DNA from: Candidatus Taylorbacteria bacterium RIFCSPLOWO2_01_FULL_50_130
GTDB taxonomy: Bacteria > Patescibacteriota > Minisyncoccia > Phycocordibacterales > UBA10002
DNA length: 5,604 nt
Assembly (NCBI GenBank): GCA_001821155.1
Contig: MHSB01000001.1
Span: 1-5,604 of the forward strand
Direction of reading: 5' to 3'
Within the stretch, counting starts at the first letter, position 1; every line of letters begins with the position of its first letter. Of this stretch, positions 5,101 through 5,604 are shown piece by piece. The notes beneath the pieces were generated by a model. It was not told the DNA's origin, searched no databases, and worked only from the letters and a program-made list of their open reading frames with translations. Made by a program: the position numbers and the translations under genes.

Positions 5101-5604
5101 ATAGACACAAGCGCATGCGGTTCCAAAGTGTTCACGGAGAATGGGTCGCCAAAAATGCAAAACAGCAGGTCGCTTTTCTTCATGCTGGATAGAAGCAAAG
5201 ACGGCTTAAACCTGTATCCGGGAAATCGCGGCCATCTTCCTGATGATTGGCAGGGTACGGCGGTGAAGATTAGCGTCAAGGGCGGTTCGCTGGTTTCTCC
5301 GTGGAATAAGTTTCCTCTTCTAGGGAACGCCGATTCAAAATCAAAGTGGATCGGCGACATGGATGGAAATGAAATTCCAGATTGGAAAGAGGGCAATTCC
5401 GACCAGTTTCCTCAACAACAGGGAGATTTTGAAGTGTGGATTCCCTGCACTTCGCAAAGCGCCTCGGTATCCGTTCCGCCCGCTTTTATTTTATTTTTTG
5501 ACACGGACGGCGCGCCAGATTGGGTAACCGTTGATAATGACCCCGCTCTCGATCCGGTTATCACGAACCTAAAGACTCAGTTTGCCAATCCAACAACCCT
5601 GCGC
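2155..5604 (+). CDS. Very large exported multidomain protein, 3' end beyond window
   Basis: The frame is open for 1150 codons from ATG 2155 to the window edge with no stop, so the C-terminus is missing. A signal peptide is clear: R7, hydrophobic core about residues 15-26, likely cut after SDA32. Residues about 80-158 resemble an IPT/TIG beta-sandwich (SGNLILTGSG, then a VYI strand, DGKTISVPV, IPAGKHSILV), a fold common in surface and secreted proteins. A tryptophan-rich helical stretch (about 176-205) follows. The long middle (about 210-780) matches nothing I know; it holds eight of the ten cysteines (484, 498, 583, 626, 653, 656, 726, 733), including C653-YA-C656. The sequence PYVES opens two similar segments at 782 and 941. 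Acidic loops at 1068-1076 (DMDGNEIPD) and 1116-1129 (DTDGAPD, DND) resemble thrombospondin type 3/EF-hand calcium sites. No stop-free start exists farther upstream, because TAA 2119-2121 is in frame. No good Shine-Dalgarno site precedes it, so translation is probably coupled to the overlapping gene. A surface or secreted structural/adhesive role is inferred. Confidence 0.85.
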   Translation, partial: MNSPSNRIVQNLFSLPMLILVVFFMAPDFSDAQSTGEFPVGVTEYSIDDTLNAGSDSRTVIPIFLPASDLIDWTQVQTETLLISSASYKSGNLILTGSGLSSVRNVVYIFSDMFFKEVTAVSIDGKTISVPVSDIPAGKHSILVETPENLSDIVELDIGGADSSVLPVPGADPRREGWLQRFIDGTASLINKTADWVLRVFFGEQIGSELSSISYNSVQGAVSALIRYSSPNVDISRLSISALTQAQKDSLQKSLTSLSGKKFIIFKGETLLLADSEIRITAKDDVISLEIVQKGKERGSINLANLTHLNRLEPLNPSDPWYDYLYDYLENLAKIKPGADFGDDPAVLSQVKSYLDNRFVDIGGADRNFDISGLGNVIKVNPKKTNNLTGADGYVSMSFENDPLRYDKSVITAFFMSLKDEIVNTDADFFYIAGDNFLELLSVYDLNNVIKPTRAAIKMPGGNAAQTQLLAAAAQSLDDPYEDCYNTQTQPSGSVIPCNNQIDWVDSNVGPIAGFEVPGLFETFKGPERLGYTFNKIERKAISGSKGDGFGFLKALVQSKGQIFLMDFGHADEGDGFYRPFGCITPPAKKQDFVNRLNTELGYLFNKELTESDVVVGRFFPRIVACGVSQVTWGIRLIDTKINPKAIQAGYMCYACTKKGKINAKAHYLTLAQQKSGPSQKGDMQLFSRYLLGLGPDTKYYNIYPPLLDRSHNADVANLLDDGPPCLSDPSSCIPSGSGAFRWVPATPGSWSPLANMPGRVGSVLVQVPNVSQAIDSAHLFPYVESLSMSDGGTDSRINFSDNIIPDKSPVLDFKVKDKSVISSGLSRVKGSDREFSFKLFPEIEIVRKETYDAYILDGGDAKADLPKGLLTLNGAFAAANGIEMVGNPLAFHTAEDTRGRPSYGVANFLYNKYFWDYNARAQEGTDIHSFKANIPVKLHPYVESVTVDGGQAVTISFSMGAPGALFPVNLPKETDASGLVDIDTSACGSKVFTENGSPKMQNSRSLFFMLDRSKDGLNLYPGNRGHLPDDWQGTAVKISVKGGSLVSPWNKFPLLGNADSKSKWIGDMDGNEIPDWKEGNSDQFPQQQGDFEVWIPCTSQSASVSVPPAFILFFDTDGAPDWVTVDNDPALDPVITNLKTQFANPTTLR
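2649..2683. repeat. GC-rich imperfect inverted repeat inside the large gene
   Basis: CCT-g-CCCG-t-CC (2649-2659) pairs with GGCGGGAGG (2675-2683): nine base pairs with two single-base bulges. The 15-nt loop contains the palindrome CGGCGCCG (2661-2668). By hand count 34 of 42 bases at 2649-2690 are G or C, far above the flanking coding DNA. It encodes the Pro/Arg/Gly linker right after the IPT/TIG-like module (about residues 165-178), so it may be a small repeat element tolerated in a linker. Its copy number in the genome is unknown. Confidence 0.4.

Noticed and set aside
4977..5396. Antisense frame of 139 codons opposite the large gene.
   Set aside because: The plus-strand frame here carries the PYVES repeat and the acidic loops, so the antisense frame is incidental.

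Overview
The window looks bacterial: compact genes, non-ATG start options, sigma-70-like promoter boxes, a rho-independent terminator and Sec-type signal peptides. No TGA is read as sense in any of the long frames, so there is no sign of a UGA-recoding lineage. The lineage cannot be fixed from the sequence. Large exported proteins with little recognisable homology, an IPT/TIG-like module, D-x-D-G calcium-type motifs and poorly placed Shine-Dalgarno sites would suit a candidate-phylum (CPR/Parcubacteria-like) or other uncultured bacterium, but that is a weak inference. There are no rRNA, tRNA, CRISPR or transposase signals.

Left part (1-469): a GC-rich gene for a small exported protein of about 140 residues with two cysteines. 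A stem-loop lies just after its stop.

Middle (470-995): a self-contained minus-strand unit. It has a promoter (919-948), a Shine-Dalgarno site (901-906), a 90-residue protein with two membrane segments (894-622) and a hairpin-plus-T8 terminator (556-526). The same upstream gap carries a rightward promoter (931-960) that interleaves with the leftward one. A perfect inverted repeat (939-951) sits between the boxes, so expression of the two sides could be mutually exclusive or jointly controlled.

Right part (996-5604): an apparent operon of two exported proteins, a 391-residue helical/mixed protein followed by a very large one. The second gene overlaps the first by 17 nt and runs off the window after 1150 codons with no stop. 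It has a signal peptide, an IPT/TIG-like beta-sandwich near the N-terminus, a long unrecognised central region with ten cysteines including a CxxC, an internal repeat starting PYVES, and two calcium-type acidic loops near the window edge. This resembles a cell-surface or secreted multidomain protein with a co-translated exported partner. No enzymatic activity is assigned. The 391-residue protein, most of the large protein and the small exported protein match no family I recognise, which makes the operon the best candidate here for something undescribed.
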